DNA from: Eucommia ulmoides | Lineage: Eukaryota; Streptophyta; Magnoliopsida; Garryales; Eucommiaceae | Assembly: GCA_016647705.1 (NCBI GenBank) | Contig: CM028334.1 | Span: 10,635,546-10,699,545, forward strand | Reading direction: 5' to 3' | DNA: 64,000 bases | Part shown: one piece after another, positions 47,730 through 60,821 of the stretch | Layout: every line of letters starts with the position of its first letter | Position numbering within the stretch: position 1 is the first letter of the stretch | Program-made: the position numbers and the translations under genes | The notes under the pieces: generated by a model | Seen by the model: the letters and a program-made list of their open reading frames with translations, nothing else | Told to the model about the DNA's origin: nothing | The model's database searches: none

Positions 47730-48039
47730 GACAGATAATCAAGAAAATTGCTTGAAAGAACCTAAAATGGAAATCTTCCCCATCCGAAGAAGACAACGAA
47801 AGAGAATGGTAGAAACTTACAAACCTCTGCGATGGAATGAATCTATGATGTTGTGATGGACTTCGTCACTGACAAATAGATGGCGATGCTGCAGCCTATG
47901 ATGGACTATGTCGTTGACAAACAGACGACACAATAGCCTTGGATTGGATGGGCTTTGTCGTTGACCTTCTTTGCTTGAGATTAGAGAAGAATTAGGGTTA
48001 GAAGATGCGGCGGTGATGCGATGACCGGATGAGTTTGAG

Positions 48040-48345
48040 ATTGGTATTCTTGTATAAGTATGCGTTAACATTAACGCAATCATCATTTGTGTTTGATGTT
48101 CACAAATGAGTTAACGTTTATGTAATTTCGTGATTGTTATTGTCGTGTACGTCTGCGTTAACGTTAACACATAAATTGTGTGCCTGTTCGTTTGAGTTAA
48201 CATTAACACATAAATGTGTTATTGTAGACATATGTCAAGTGTCTATACAAGTTCTTACGTCTACGTAAACGTTAACTTGTACAAAATAAAGGTTCATTGT
48301 GCGTCAACCAAAAACAAATGAGTTGACGTTAACGTGTGCAAACAA
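48040..48345. repeat. Cluster of GTTAACGTTAAC-like motifs
   Basis: Variants of gttaacgttaac or gttaacattaac occur about eight times (for example near 48,063, 48,111, 48,153, 48,197, 48,266 and 48,321). Similar words recur after the protease-like gene at 52,140-52,190. They may be subterminal repeats of the element that carries that gene. Confidence 0.55.
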
Positions 48346-48420
48346 ATCTTTAAATGTTGAATCAACCTTGTTTTTTGCCATTATGTTTTGTATTAAAGTC
48401 GCTAAAAAAAACCATTAAAG

Positions 48421-51400
48421 GAAGGTGGCAGCCAGCGGGCGTTCTTGTATCGTTGCAACCTGAAGCAGACATACGAGTTGTTGAAAGATTGCCAACTCAG
48501 GAATCACCATCAACAGCTATTAGTGAAGACACCGTTAGCTAAATTGTTTAAGACATTATATATGCAACAAGTCACACTCGAAAACATCCACAAGAACGAT
48601 GACCTCATAGAAATGGTCATCTTGTGCTATAACCCCACACATGGAGCTTTTAGGATTGGAGTAAGCTCATATGGATAACCCCGCTAGACATACAACTCAC
48701 TTTCGAGATAACAACGGGTGAGGACTCTGTTGTTCAGAGTCGATACACGAAAGATGACTCTCCGTTCATGTCTAAGCTGACATTCACAGACCGGGAGTTC
48801 AATGTTGCATATTTGAGGTCGCCAGTAGAGAAGAAAGTGAATGCCACAGATGAAGAAACAATTAAGGATGTTGTCCGAATGGTCATTCTGTACCTCATGA
48901 CAACATGTTTCTTTGTAACCACTGGACAACAGGTTCCAAAGTGGTTAGTTCGGTATGTGTAGACGATTGAGGACATGGCTAAGTATAATTGGATGGACGC
49001 GATCTTCACAGAGTTGGAGATAAGTCTGAAGCAGTCGTACATGGAACCCCGATCGGTTACGGGGTACGTGCTTGCTCTATATGTATACATCTGACTACTA
49101 AAGAATTTTTTTTTCCAATAAAAATCAATTATGTGGAAAACTGTTTGACATCCTCATGTAAAAACTTTTTGGTTGCTAGTACTGGTTGTGCGAACACATG
49201 ACCTTGCTAGAACACATTGAGGGGATGAAATATAACGTGCCGTGATTGGAGAGATGGTGCCTCACCAATTTTTCTTCACAACTTGGGAGCATCACTGTTA
49301 GCCACCTGCCAGCTGATATGGTAATAAAAATCCATGTGCTGCTTTAACATTCATGCATGCCACAATCCAAAATGAGTTAGTGTTTACTGTTTGTTGTTTT
49401 GTGTAAATGTTTATGCACTATTTATTTTTATACACTATTTTGTTTTTCCCCTCCTCTCCCTTGGTGCTGAGTTACCTTTCATGTATTCTAGGTAAAGTAC
49501 CAAACGACCGAGGAGACTTTGGCAGAGATGCAAATGGGGCTTGCAATAAAGATAGAGAGCGACGAATCTAACAAGGAGAGCTCGGTTGATAAGGGAAAGA
49601 GCCCAATTGCTGAGGTTGGTATAGAATATGATGTCGTTATTGACAACATCATAAGCCAGTATATGACCCTCCTTGTGGATCATCCTACTACTCCTCTTGC
49701 GATGCCTATAACTGATTTAGGGGTTGATTCCACCCCGGCTGAGAGTGCTTATGCAATGCCTTCTATGACCGCCTTTGCAACACCGTTTGTGAGTGCACCT
49801 ACGCTGGATGACATTTACAAATGAATTGATCTAATGTAGGGGAAGTTTGTAGCATAACAATTGGAAAGAGACCAGATGATTGCAGTATTGCGTAGGGTAA
49901 TCGCAAATGTAACCGCCAATAACATTGACCAGAAAATAAGAGATCAATAGACTGAACACATCATCCTTGCAGCAAAAATAGCATTATGAGCATTTAGTCT
50001 CCGACCTATTTGCACAATTAGCCAAAGCAGTGGGGGGAAAAGACGGACATCCTGATTGAAATCAGCATGTATAACGTCATGCAGAAATATCAGGAGCCCC
50101 CCGTTGATGCAAAAAAGGCTGAGCTTAGAGGGAGATGTGATGATCTCGCCAAGAAAGTGGAGTCGTTGAAACAAATGATTGAAATGTTGAATCAACAACA
50201 TGCTGTTAATGATGAAGAGATAAAAAAGAAGTATAATGATATTGCTCTTGAGTTTGAAAGAGTGAAACAAATCAACAAGATGTTGGGGGACGAGAAGAAA
50301 AAGATTGTCAAACAAGACACAAAACTGCGCGTGGCACTTAATAAACAAATGCACAAAACTGCGCGTGGCCAAAATTGAAGGCCTACTCAGAAACGAAGCA
50401 AAAGCGCACATCTACTGCCCTTACAATCATCGAGTCTGAACCACTGTCATTGGTCATGTTGGCAGATTATATGACAGACGCCCCCGATGCTCCATCACCA
50501 GTTCCAATGCCCATGTCGCATGAAAGAACAATGCCAAAAATTAGCTCCGTGGTTGGGCGAGTCAAGAAAAAGGAGAGGTAACCACAGAAAAAAAATTAGT
50601 GATTTTGTATACCTGAAAATAAAAGGGAATGGGAAACAAAATGAAAAACCCAACGTAATCAATGTCGATGACCTTCCACCTTTAAAAATGTATGAGGACA
50701 ATGCCAAAATGCCATCTTGAAATTAGACGATAATTGGTATGATGCTTGATGACGGTGATTGGGAGAAGTTGCAGATGATATTTTTCAAACAGGGGCCCAA
50801 GTAAAACAAATGTTAACTCACTGCCAAGTTTCCTAAATAAAAGGTTTTCATAAAATGTTTGCGTACCAGTTGATATGTTATTGTAATAATGTTGTAGATC
50901 ATTCGTGTTTGGTGGAGGGAAACAAATGTCCCACGTTTCGTGTGGTGATATCACATGCATTTTCTTGGATAGGCGCATAGCCGATAACGTATGAACTAAT
51001 TGCGTAAATGTTTATGTTTTATGATTGCATAGCTTCTTACATTAATTGATTTGCATAAATGTTTACATTTTGTAATTTACATGAACATTAATGTTCCAAT
51101 GTCTATTTCTCTCCCCATCCCCCTCAGGTTATCGATTCATTTGGAGAGTTGTTGGATGATGAAATGAGGGAACTTAATCAGATACGGGGACGCACATTAA
51201 TCAGGCTATTGGATGAAGCGAAATTCACAATATTGTGCATATGGATAAGACACGTTGCTTATACACATTTTTTTTCTTCCTCCGAATGCGCTAACATAGA
51301 AAACACAAAACATGATATACTATAATTAGATAAAATAACAAGAACCTCCTGAAAAAACTGTATTACACAGTTGAATGTGCATTCGCCCAAAAATGTCGAT

Positions 51401-52020
51401 ACATTATCTTCTCGATGAACACTCATGGATGGCATGCGTCACCAAATCACTGGACTGTGATGGTGTTGGATATACTTGGGAAAAAATAGAAGTTCTACAA
51501 TTCCATCCGCCCCAAGAAGAACACCACTAATTATTATTATAGAGATGTGCAGACAGTAGTATAGAAATTAACATACATAAATTGAGTGTCTCCAAATACA
51601 CATTGTTTTATTTGTTTAACTTAAATTCTAAACAGAAGCAATTTGTTGAGGGACATATCAATATGGGTATACGGACCGATTGGGGTGATGCACATATCGA
51701 ACAATGTTCGGATTTTCCGCAACAAAAGGGGGGCGTAATTAAACACATTCAAAACTCGTGTATCGTGTACCATGAAAAATATATGATTCTCTTTTGTTTA
51801 CCCCCATGTGTAAGACCGATTGCGGCGTTTTAGTAATGTATATCATGTAACAGTATACTCGGAACGAAGAGGTCACAAAAAACCTGTCGGTGGCCGATGT
51901 ACAAGGTGTTCGCAAAGTTGCAATCTATGCTTTCTTGAACCATCTACACTATAATTGGTCCCCCCATGATTGTGATGATAGCAAAAAAAACCTAGCCCAA
52001 TTCAAGCACATCCCATTTTG
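48421..52020 (+). pseudogene. Ulp1-type (C48) cysteine protease gene of a plant transposon
   Basis: Decayed coding blocks occur in plausible order. First is a plant-mobile/DUF1985-like region (48,540-49,310): FKTLYMQQVTLENIHKNDDL, RMVILYLMTTCFFVTTG, KWLVRYV and NWMDAIFTELE. Next come a variable part (49,519-49,824) and a coiled coil (50,067-50,378). Last is a C48 peptidase (about 51,130-52,020) with NHWTVMVLDILGKK, FYNSI and KTDCGVLVMYIM. Ulp1-type enzymes cleave SUMO-like tags with a His-Asp-Cys triad. Here the His (51,448) and Cys (51,821) codons remain, but the Asp appears as Asn in FYNSI and the oxyanion Gln is not seen. Stops and frameshifts break the reading throughout. Such genes are known as passengers of MULE-like elements. 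The carrier's ends were not found. Confidence 0.65.
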
Positions 52021-52429
52021 AAAAAAAATGTAGATCGGTGAAAAAAAATAAAAATAATCTGACTTGTATACAAATTTTTACTTTATTCATTATTTTGCAT
52101 GCTGTGGAATGTTAAAAATCAAAGCAAAAAACTTTTTAGTACGTTAACATTAACTCGACGTTTATTTAGTATGTTAACTCAACGTTTATTTACATAAAAA
52201 AATAATTTTTTCTTTGATTATCGTGCTTACCAAAATAACTTAATCAAAAACAAAAACTTCATGTAAAAAAATACCCCGCATATAAAATGAGGTTCCCATG
52301 AACATTGAACACACAAAGTGAATGCACCAACTACATAAAAAAGGATGATCGCTGCTTTAAATTGCAGCAATGCAGGTCTTCTTGTTGTGATGCCTATATC
52401 TTTTGCATCTACAACATCTTATTTCTGTG

Positions 52430-53160
52430 ATATTCTAGGGATATGGATATATTGAAGATATGTTACACCTATTTGGATATCCCTAGAGATATATTACATG
52501 AAATTATGGTTTTTCTCGATTTAATACATTTAATATTTCCTATCTATTCAATTTGTGATGGAGAATAAATTTGGGGACTAAATTGAATGTTTTAAAAGTC
52601 ATATCTAAGTGAATTAGACCATAAATAAATGATGCTGATATATGGGGTTTATAGGTGTATTTAAATGTCATATCTTTAGAAAACTAGTCGTTAGAGGGTC
52701 TGTTTCAAAATAGCTTAAATAGGCCTGCGTTTTTTCAGATCAACACATCACTTCTATCAAGAACAACAAGTTCCTGAGCTTTCTAAGAGTTGTTATTGTG
52801 AGATTATATTGAGAGATCAATTGTGTGAAAAGTTCTTAAGTTAAAGCGCAAATTGTTTTGGTGTCACCGATCTGATCTGTCTAGTGATTCAATTTTCATT
52901 CTTTTGGTGGTATTTTAGTGAGATATTTCCATCCAAGCTGTTGATCCTAAGATTTTGATAGATAATTAAATGTTGATATTTTTTGTCGAACTAACGATTT
53001 TATTGAGTGTTTTAGTTTATTAGTTCCAGTGATTAAAATGATCATGAAGATATTGTGGCAATACTAAAGATGATGGAAGATTAAGAGTTTGAAGAAATTG
53101 AAGAACCCAAGGAAAATAACTCAGGTTAAATTCTAACTCTTGATGTATCCCGGTTAGAAT
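52430..53160 (+). repeat. SIRE-like LTR fragment, first copy
   Basis: Diverged similarity to 53,740-54,250: 'tttctcgatttaatacat', 'gtttataggtgtatttaaatgtcat', 'gagctttctaagagttgttattgtgag'. It is a second, partial copy lying directly before the larger LTR, either a tandem fragment or part of another insertion. Confidence 0.55.
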
Positions 53161-53389
53161 CACACACGACACAAAATATTTTTTCAAAATTATGTGTATT
53201 TTTATAGGATCCTAATTAGTTAAATTATTTACTCCTATGTGTAATTGAAAAATAAATATTGATAAATTGATTAAAATTGAACGTAAGTATTTAGTGGAGC
53301 TAACCGAGAAAAGAAATCGGTTAAAGGGGTAAAAACGTCAATGAAATTGAATTTAAAACGAATTCAAGAGAGGATTCCAACATCTCTTA

Positions 53390-55139
53390 GTTGACAGGTA
53401 AGTCAACTGGTGATTAATAAATGAAATTGCTGAATCTCTCGGTCGATAGGTAGGTCGACCTGAGCTTAAAACAAGAAGTCTTTGAATCTCTAGGTCGACA
53501 GGTGAGTCGACTTGTGATTACATAATGAACTCTCTAAATCTCTAAGTCGATGGATAGGTCAACTTATGAAACTCTCTGAATCGTCCAATCGACAGGTGAT
53601 GGATTGACAGTCGACCGATGGGCGAAGAGATTTTGGCTTGGCTACATCCTGAATTGGGCGGTCGACCGATGGGTCTTGGCCGGTTGACAGAAGGAGCTGT
53701 TTTGAGTTATTTAATTAATATTTAAGTATCTCCATAGATATGATTCAAGTAGTTTTGATATTTCTCGATTTAGTACATGTAATTCTTTCAATCTTATCTA
53801 ATTGAGTTTGAGTAAAAATTTGAGGGACTTAATTGAATATGTTAAGAGATATTTTCACGAATGAATCATTATGATATAGAGGGTCTATTGGTGTAATTAA
53901 ATGTCATGATTTATGGAACTAACTGTTATAGAGCTTGTTTTAAGAGGCTTTAAATAGACTTGCGGATTTCACATGTAAAATAAGAAATCAAGAGAATCCA
54001 ATCTATTCTGAGTTATTCAGCTCTCGTGCTTTCTAAGAGTAATTATACTGAGTGAATTGTGAGATCTTTTCTGAGAGTTGTTCTTGAGAAATATTTGTTG
54101 TGGATTATTGCTACTATCGATATGAAGTTTTATTGCTATCTCTAATTATTATTTTTTCGGTGGAATCTTGGTGAGATCTTTCCAAATTACTTACTATTAA
54201 TTGTTTCTTGATTATATTATTTATTATTCGGAATTTGATCTTTGAAATTGTTTTACGGATTTTTTTATTGAAAATTATTTTTGAAACAATTTCTTGAGAA
54301 AATCTGATTACGTGCTTAATTGCTTGCTACCAATATTTATTTATCAAATTTCAAAATTCTCACTTTTTTATCACTAGTATGGGGACATTAATTGAGTTTG
54401 AATTTATCTGGGGTAGTAGAAGCTCAGAATGGGAAAATCACTTATCAATTATTTGTAATTGGTGAGTTGAGTGTCGGATTAGATACTACTAGGAGTGTCT
54501 AATCAAGGGCAGTTGGTTTCAATCTCTTCCGGTAAAGAGATTGAGGTTTTGATCTTTGCCTAGAGTATAAAAAGATCAGGTGTTAATTCTTCATTGATTG
54601 AATTTGTGAGTAAATTGTAACAGTTCAATCCTTACCGGGTAAAAGGATATTTGGAGCATATTTGTGCGAGATTTAATTCTTGAGCCTAAGGTATAAAAAG
54701 AATTAGGTTGTGATTCTTCCTATAATAGAATTAGGTTAATCTTTTTCCTGGTAAAAAGATAAAGATTATTCCTTAACGTGTGAAAAGAAATTGTAAAGGT
54801 TGATTCTGAGCCTGTGAAAAGAATCGTTATAAAGGTTTGGTTCTTACCTTTAAAGGAATTTTGAGTTTAGTAGGTGCGACTCTCCGGGGAGTTCAGGAGA
54901 CTGGATTAACCAAGAGTAGCATGGTGAACCAGTATAAATTTTTGTGTGCTGCTTTATTTACTTTACTCATATATTGTTGTTTGGTGTGCACCTAGTTGAT
55001 AACACATATCCGCTGCTATAAAAATAATAATTAATTTTAGGATAAAATTAATTGTTTGAATTTTGAAGTGTTATTATTCTGATAATTTTTTAATACTATC
55101 CAATTCACCCCCCCTCTTGGGTAGCTCACTGGGTCAACA
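53390..55139 (+). repeat. SIRE-like copia LTR
   Basis: The right end reads 'caattcaccccccctcttgg', then 'gtagctcactgggtcaaca', followed by a tRNA-Met primer site, a combination typical of SIRE/Maximus copia elements. The left part holds repeated GTCGACCGA-type words (53,390-53,700). The left limit is approximate. Confidence 0.65.
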
Positions 55140-55141
55140 AT

Positions 55142-55153
55142 TGGTATCAGAGC
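55142..55153 (+). other. Primer binding site, initiator tRNA-Met type
   Basis: TGGTATCAGAGC, the standard copia primer site, located two bases after the LTR end at 55,139. Confidence 0.9.
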
Positions 55154-55159
55154 TGATTT

Positions 55160-56573
55160 TAGCTTGATATACTTCATAGTATAGCTAAAAATGATCACAT
55201 AGAGTGTCTTGATTATGAAGTTATGTGTACTGCTGTTGATTCTACTTTTTCTAATAGTCATTGTTCTGCTCGTGAGACTGATATAATTTGCATTGATGAG
55301 AATACAGATAAGACTATTGAGATGCTTATTGCTTTTACGTATATTTTTGGAAAAGAGAATTTTAAACTAAAGTAAAAAATTGCAACTTTTGAAAATAAGA
55401 AATTTAGTACTGTCAAATCTCTCAAGAAAAAGAATTTGGACAAATATTTTGAAACTGTTGAATTTACAAATGCTTTATCTGAAATCAGTAAGTTGTGTGA
55501 GAAAATTGTGTCTCTTGAGAATGAGACTGAGGTTTTAAAAAATAATTTTTATGATCTTCAACAGAATGAATTTAAAAGGAAAAATCTAGAAACCTTGAAT
55601 GAGGCATTGAGTATTGAATTGGACAATATATGGTGTGAGCTTGATAGAGCTCGTGTGAAAATTCATTTTGTTGAAAATGAGTGTCAAATTCTTAAGAATG
55701 ATATTGAATTTATGCATAAAAAGAATTTTGGTTTACAGGTAAACGTTAGCACCAATGAGAATTTACACTCAAAAGGAGCTTAAAGAAACAATTGATAAAT
55801 TCAAGGATGTTGAGAGTACTAAACATGTTGAAAAACCAATAGTTACTAAAGTTACTTCTCAAAATCGCAAACAATATTATGCTCCCGTACAAAACACTGG
55901 CTATCCAAAAAAGCGTGCTAATAGTATTAAGTGTTTTTATTGTGCCACGTTTGGTCATTATGAAAAGTCTTGTTCTTTATTGCATGGTTACCCTGTCGGA
56001 TCCAGAAACAACTAGATACCAAAAAGAGAAAATTTTGGTGTAGGTATCAATCGGAGATTTAAACAAAGGTACAATAAATACTACGTGCCGACAAGGAGAT
56101 TTGAACAGATAAGAAGGTACAATGAATATGCCCTGCCGAAGAGGAAACCAAGATTCAATGTACCTAATAAGAATAATCAGCACGTGACAAATAGAAAAGT
56201 ACAGAAGCAATAAGCTCAACATATGAAAACTGACAAATCTTATCCACAACAAACAACAAGATACCAGTATAAAAAAAACCTTATTTACAAGGTTGTGTCA
56301 AAGAAAAATGAGGAAAATGAGCTTAACGCGTCAAACAAAGGTAAAGAAGTTCTTACTGAATTAGTTCAGAAAATTGCCATTCCTAAGAAGGAAGAAATTA
56401 AGGTGAAAAATCAAGCGTTGGTGGAGTCAAAGGATTCCAAGTTAGAAATTAGTAATCTACCAAAGGTACACACACTAATTGCTCCCAAAGATGATCTAGG
56501 TATATCAAAATTTTTAAAGTTTAAGTTTATTAATTTTGTTAGGGAGACTGAGCCTGTTCATTTTGAAATTTAG
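55160..56573 (+). pseudogene. SIRE-like gag remnant
   Basis: After the primer site come a coiled-coil region (55,436-55,783; SLENETEVLKNNFYDLQQNE) and, in another frame, an intact CX2CX4HX4C zinc knuckle (CFYCATFGHYEKSC, about 55,929) followed by LHGYP. A basic and then Lys/Glu-rich region continues to 56,573. This order is that of SIRE-type copia gag, which packages the element RNA. The N-terminal gag domain is missing, and there are stops at about 55,374, 56,013 and 56,211. No protease or polymerase follows, so most of the element is deleted. Confidence 0.7.
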
Positions 56574-57190
56574 ATGTTTGTGATATATGTGTGTGTGTGT
56601 GTTTAAATGTGTGAGTAATTAAATTTTTATAAAATATATGTGGATCAAAATAAGAGGTAAAAAATTGAGCTAAGTTAATCAAATTAGGGTTTAAATGCAC
56701 TAAAAGTCAAACAACTCAGAATAGTCAGTCGACCGATAATGGTTCATCAGTCGACCGACATTAGCAGGTTGGAAAACAGAGAGAGGCGCTGCATTCGTTT
56801 GTCGACCGACTCTAAGTTGGTAGTCGACCGGTCGTTACGGGATATAAATATCATTGACTCGTTTATTTCATTTCATCTGAATCTAAAACCCTATTTTCTT
56901 CAAAACCCTTTCTCTCCCAAGTCCATTCATTCCTAAATCTCATGAAATCAGTTCATTTCGGCTTGAATTTGAAGATCTTTGGGTTGGATCTAAAGGCCTC
57001 GGGCTTGGATTCAAGATTTGGTAGCTGTTTCCTTCGAAAAAAAGGTTGGTTCTCTCTCTATTCTCTAGGGTTTCGATTGGTTCTCTAATTAGGCTCAATT
57101 TCTTGAGTTATCTTGGTTAATTTGTTTTAAATTTGTGTGAAAAATGCCTAAAATCAATAAGCGTGCTCAAAAGGTTACGTACGACAATAA
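56574..57190 (+). repeat. SIRE-like 3' region with GTCGACCG motifs
   Basis: GTCGACCGA words at 56,727-56,830 are followed by a TATA-like 'gatataaatatc' (56,841), a pyrimidine-rich leader and, at about 57,144, an ATG reading MPKINKRAQKVTYDNKYF before a stop. It may be the promoter and start of a late (env-like) ORF of a SIRE element. Inference only. Confidence 0.35.
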
Positions 57191-58512
57191 ATATTTTCAA
57201 TTTTTTTGTTTTTTTGTGTATAGTGAAAATATTGTTCATCAAAGTAAATATTATTAAACAAGAGTAGGTGACTCTAAAACAAAGTTTGGAGGAAAAAAAA
57301 AACTACTGACTTAGTAGGATGGAATTCAAAACTTTCTACAAATCATTTCAAATTCTTTCATTTAGGATGTTTTTAATTTGTTGATATTCATATCTTATTA
57401 TAAAATTTTGAAGGGATAATTGATGATTAGTTCCAAATAGCGGATGTAATATTTTATTAGTCCTATTTAAAACATAAATTTTAATTTAGTCTCTTAAATT
57501 GATTTTTGCTTGCATATTAGTACCATATGTATTCTCATTTGTATAATATTAGTCACATATACCTGTGTAATATTAGTTATATATTACAAATTATATGTAA
57601 CTATGTTATATGTAGTTGTATAATATTTGTTATATCTAATAAATATTTTACACACAAGTTATATACATGTAATTACGAGAATGTAATGTATGTATTGGGT
57701 TTTCTGCCTTTTTTTTAATATACAGGATTAAAACACAAGTTGCACTTGCATAATGATTTTTTTTTTTGAAAATTAAAGATAAAATAAGAGATTTGCAACA
57801 TAAATGCCTTATTTTAAATCCAAGTTATAATTTTCATTTGTAAATCTATATATTTCAAATCTATCGATCCAAATGCAACCTTGATTAAGTACTAAACGTG
57901 TTTAGACGGGACCCAATTTTTTTTCTTGTGAAATAAATTTCTATCTAGCTCCAACAATGGATTGCACAAATACCTTGACGGTGTAAACAAGGCCAAAAAT
58001 ATTGTTAGTCTGGTTGATAGGGGAAGTGTCCTACTTTTTCGTTAATTAGGATTTGATTTTTTTGGAGAGAAATCTAGGAATTAAATCTTGAATTTAATCC
58101 TGAATGCACCAAACCAATGTGAGGGAATGTGCCCTTATGCTCCAGACACAAATTACCGTTTAATTAAAAAACAAAAATTGTAAAAAAGGACAAAAGAGGG
58201 GAGGGGGGGGGGGGGGGGGGTGAGATACATCCAAATCCAACTTGTAAACAAAGACAGATTCTACAAAGGAAGGAAGAAGAAAAAAAAAAAAAACATTGAG
58301 GGAGTGACATCAAATCATAGATGGAATTATGGGAAACATCTTTCCCAACTTCACGTGAACACATTTTCTCAAATATGCATCAAGGTCCCTCCACTTCCTT
58401 TAAACTCTCCATTTTTGTTACCATGCAGGAAGACAATAGGCTCTAAAAAGTAAATTAATTAATTAATTAATTAGTTAAATAAAAAAAGTAAAAATGAAAA
58501 CACTTCTTTTGC
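57191..58512. other. AT-rich upstream region of the pyrophosphatase gene
   Basis: No gene. It holds a run of 18 G (58,203-58,220), an A run (58,281-58,293) and (ATTA)n near 58,452. A tract at 57,784-57,885 resembles the right end of the Harbinger element at 4,028, without a partner. Confidence 0.4.
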
Positions 58513-58521
58513 CTTTAAATA
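58513..58521 (+). promoter_or_regulatory. TATA-like box before the pyrophosphatase gene
   Basis: TTTAAATAG lies 42-50 bp before the start codon, leaving room for a very short leader. The start context is agagaagATGGAG with G at +4. Confidence 0.45.
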
Positions 58522-58562
58522 GAAGATGGGATGAGTAGAGAGGAGAAGCAAAGCAAGAGAAG

Positions 58563-58682
58563 ATGGAGAATAAGAAAAATAGGGATGTTTCTCTTCAAGA
58601 ACTCAGGGATAGGCTTGCTGAGTTTGCTAGAGTCCGGGGTTGGGATCAATATCACAGTCCTCGAAACCTCCTTTTGGCCTTG
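58563..58682 (+). CDS. dCTP pyrophosphatase-like (MazG fold), exon 1
   Basis: Exon 1 encodes the first 40 residues, MENKKNRDVSLQELRDRLAE to YHSPRNLLLAL, and ends in phase 0 at a GT donor (ttg|gtaatc). With exon 2 it gives a 123-residue protein like plant and animal DCTPP1 (RS21-C6), all-alpha MazG-fold enzymes that hydrolyse dCTP and modified dCTP to dCMP and pyrophosphate and so clean the nucleotide pool. This exon forms the first helix and the conserved W-x-x-x-HSPRNL segment that lines the base pocket in the family. Plant homologues of this size are usual. Human DCTPP1 is longer because of its tails. Confidence 0.85.
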
Positions 58683-58812
58683 GTAATCCATTTTATTATT
58701 ACATCTTGATCTTAAAAGTGTTTCTCTGTACATGTTTTAACCAGTTTTTCTTACACAGACAACTTTATTCATAGAACGTGTTGTCAGTTGTGGGATCTTG
58801 TTTAGTGTTTGT

Positions 58813-59156
58813 GTCCCTTATTTTTGTTTCTGTTCTGAGTTTTCCGCGAACAGAAACAAAAAACTGGCGAACGAAAAGAAACTGTTTCTGTTTTCTAGTT
58901 CAGGTCGACAGGAAACCATTTCTTGATAGGAAACCCGATAGACCTGAAAGTAAACCATCTTTATTGGCTTAAGCTTTTGGAACACGGTTTTGGTGGCGTT
59001 TTGTGTCGTATTTCTGTCCCACGTTTTTTGTTTATGTTCCAAGTTTCTAAGAACAGAAACAAAAATTTGGGAAGAAAAACAATCTGTTTCTGTTCTTTTC
59101 TCATATTTTTAGAACAAACTTTTGGTAACAGGACAGAAACAAATTATTTTGTTCCC
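58813..59156. mobile_element. Candidate MITE in the intron
   Basis: The ends share TTTGTTTCTGTTCTG-like text in inverted orientation (left tcccttatttttgtttctgt; right, reverse complement, gggaacaaaataatttgtt). The unit 'gaacagaaacaaaaa...ctgtttctgttct' occurs twice inside. No target duplication could be settled. Confidence 0.35.
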
Positions 59157-60373
59157 TGAAAATTTGAAAAAAAAAAAAAAAAAGAGATAAAATCTGGGAA
59201 TGGAAACACTATATATGACCCTTTTTAATTATCTGAATTATCTTATTTTATGAATCGTCTTGTTTTTTATGGGCATATTTGTATTTTTTTTATTTACTTA
59301 TGATTTAATTAAATTTAGAAAAAAATATACAATTTTTTTTTTTTTAGTTAAAATTTTAAATTGTATTTTATTCCAATTACATGTGGAATAACATTTAAAC
59401 TAGAACTGAAATGGTTAGTTAATTTAAGTGTTGTTTTATTATTATTATTTTTTTCTTCTAATGTTAGGTTTGTTACTCTAGAGTGTTCTCAGCTTTTAAA
59501 AACTTAAAATATTACTATTTTCCTTTTAACAATTCAAAAACACTTCGAATTTAAATTCGAGACACTTGTTATTTTGACAAATACCAAAAAAATTTCATAT
59601 CATTTTCATAATACTCGACACACTCTTTATCTTTTTTACTAGGTTACATATCACATCCTTATTACATTTTGTTGACAAAAATACTTTGCGATATAAAAAG
59701 TTTTGTTTTTGTTTTTTTATTTTATAGTTTTATTTTCTATTTTTTTAATTATTTTTCCTTTTGTTATGTATTTTTTTCTTCGATTCCTTTTACCTTTGTT
59801 GTTTTTTTTTTTTTTTTTTTTGTTTTTTCCTATGGTATTTAGAAAAAAAAAATTAAAAATTTGAAAACAAAATGCAAAATGAAGGGAAAAAAAAAAGAAT
59901 TAAAAAAATAAAAATAAAACAAACATTTATTTGTTTTCAAATGTAAAGCTTACTTTTATCTTTTGGTTTTGTTTTATTTTACGCTTTTTATTTTCTAATT
60001 TATTACTTTGTATTTTTATGTTTTTTGTAAATACCAAAAAAAAAAAAAACAAATGACGTAGAAAATATGAAACGAAAGCAAAAGATAAAAATATGGTGCG
60101 AGAGAGAAAAAAATATATAGAGAGATAAAAATATATATGGTGCCATAAAGATAAAATATAGAGAGAGAAGAAAATAGAAAGAAAAAAAATGGTGCCAGAG
60201 CATTTTTGTAAAAATAAATAAATATTATAATAGATATTTCGGGTATTATGAGAATGACAAGGTGTTTTTGGTGTTTGTCGAAATGATAGGAGTGTCTCGA
60301 TATTAACTCAAACACTTTAAAATAATTTCACAATACTCAATCAATCACATCACCTAATTTTAATATTATATAG

Positions 60374-60405
<32 letters not shown>

Positions 60406-60821
60406 TCTCTATAAATTTAATTTTTTTTCTCTCTCTCTATATATTTTTTATTTCTATATAAATTTATTCTACCACATATTCGCTCAATAAATATCATCGT
60501 TCTCTTTTTTTTTTTTTTAATATCATATGTCAATTAAATACATTATTTTTAATTTTTAATTTTTTTAGCACATCATTACTAGATTAAAACTAAACTAAAT
60601 AATTTTTTTTTCTTCTAAATTTTTAACAAGTATATTAGAAATAGTTTTCAAAATTTATTGAAACCATTGAATTCGGAATATGCTGAAGTAGCTCATGGAT
60701 GGAGAAAGACTCATTTGATGGGTGTGGCACTACCTCTATTTGTGATATTATTGTCTATTATTTTGAAGATTTATAATTTGTTTGAAACAACCTTTCTAGG
60801 GGTAAGATTGCTTACGTTTGA

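Noticed and set aside
57784-57885. Possible Harbinger right end (caaatgcaacc)
   Set aside because: No matching left end or TWA duplication was found.
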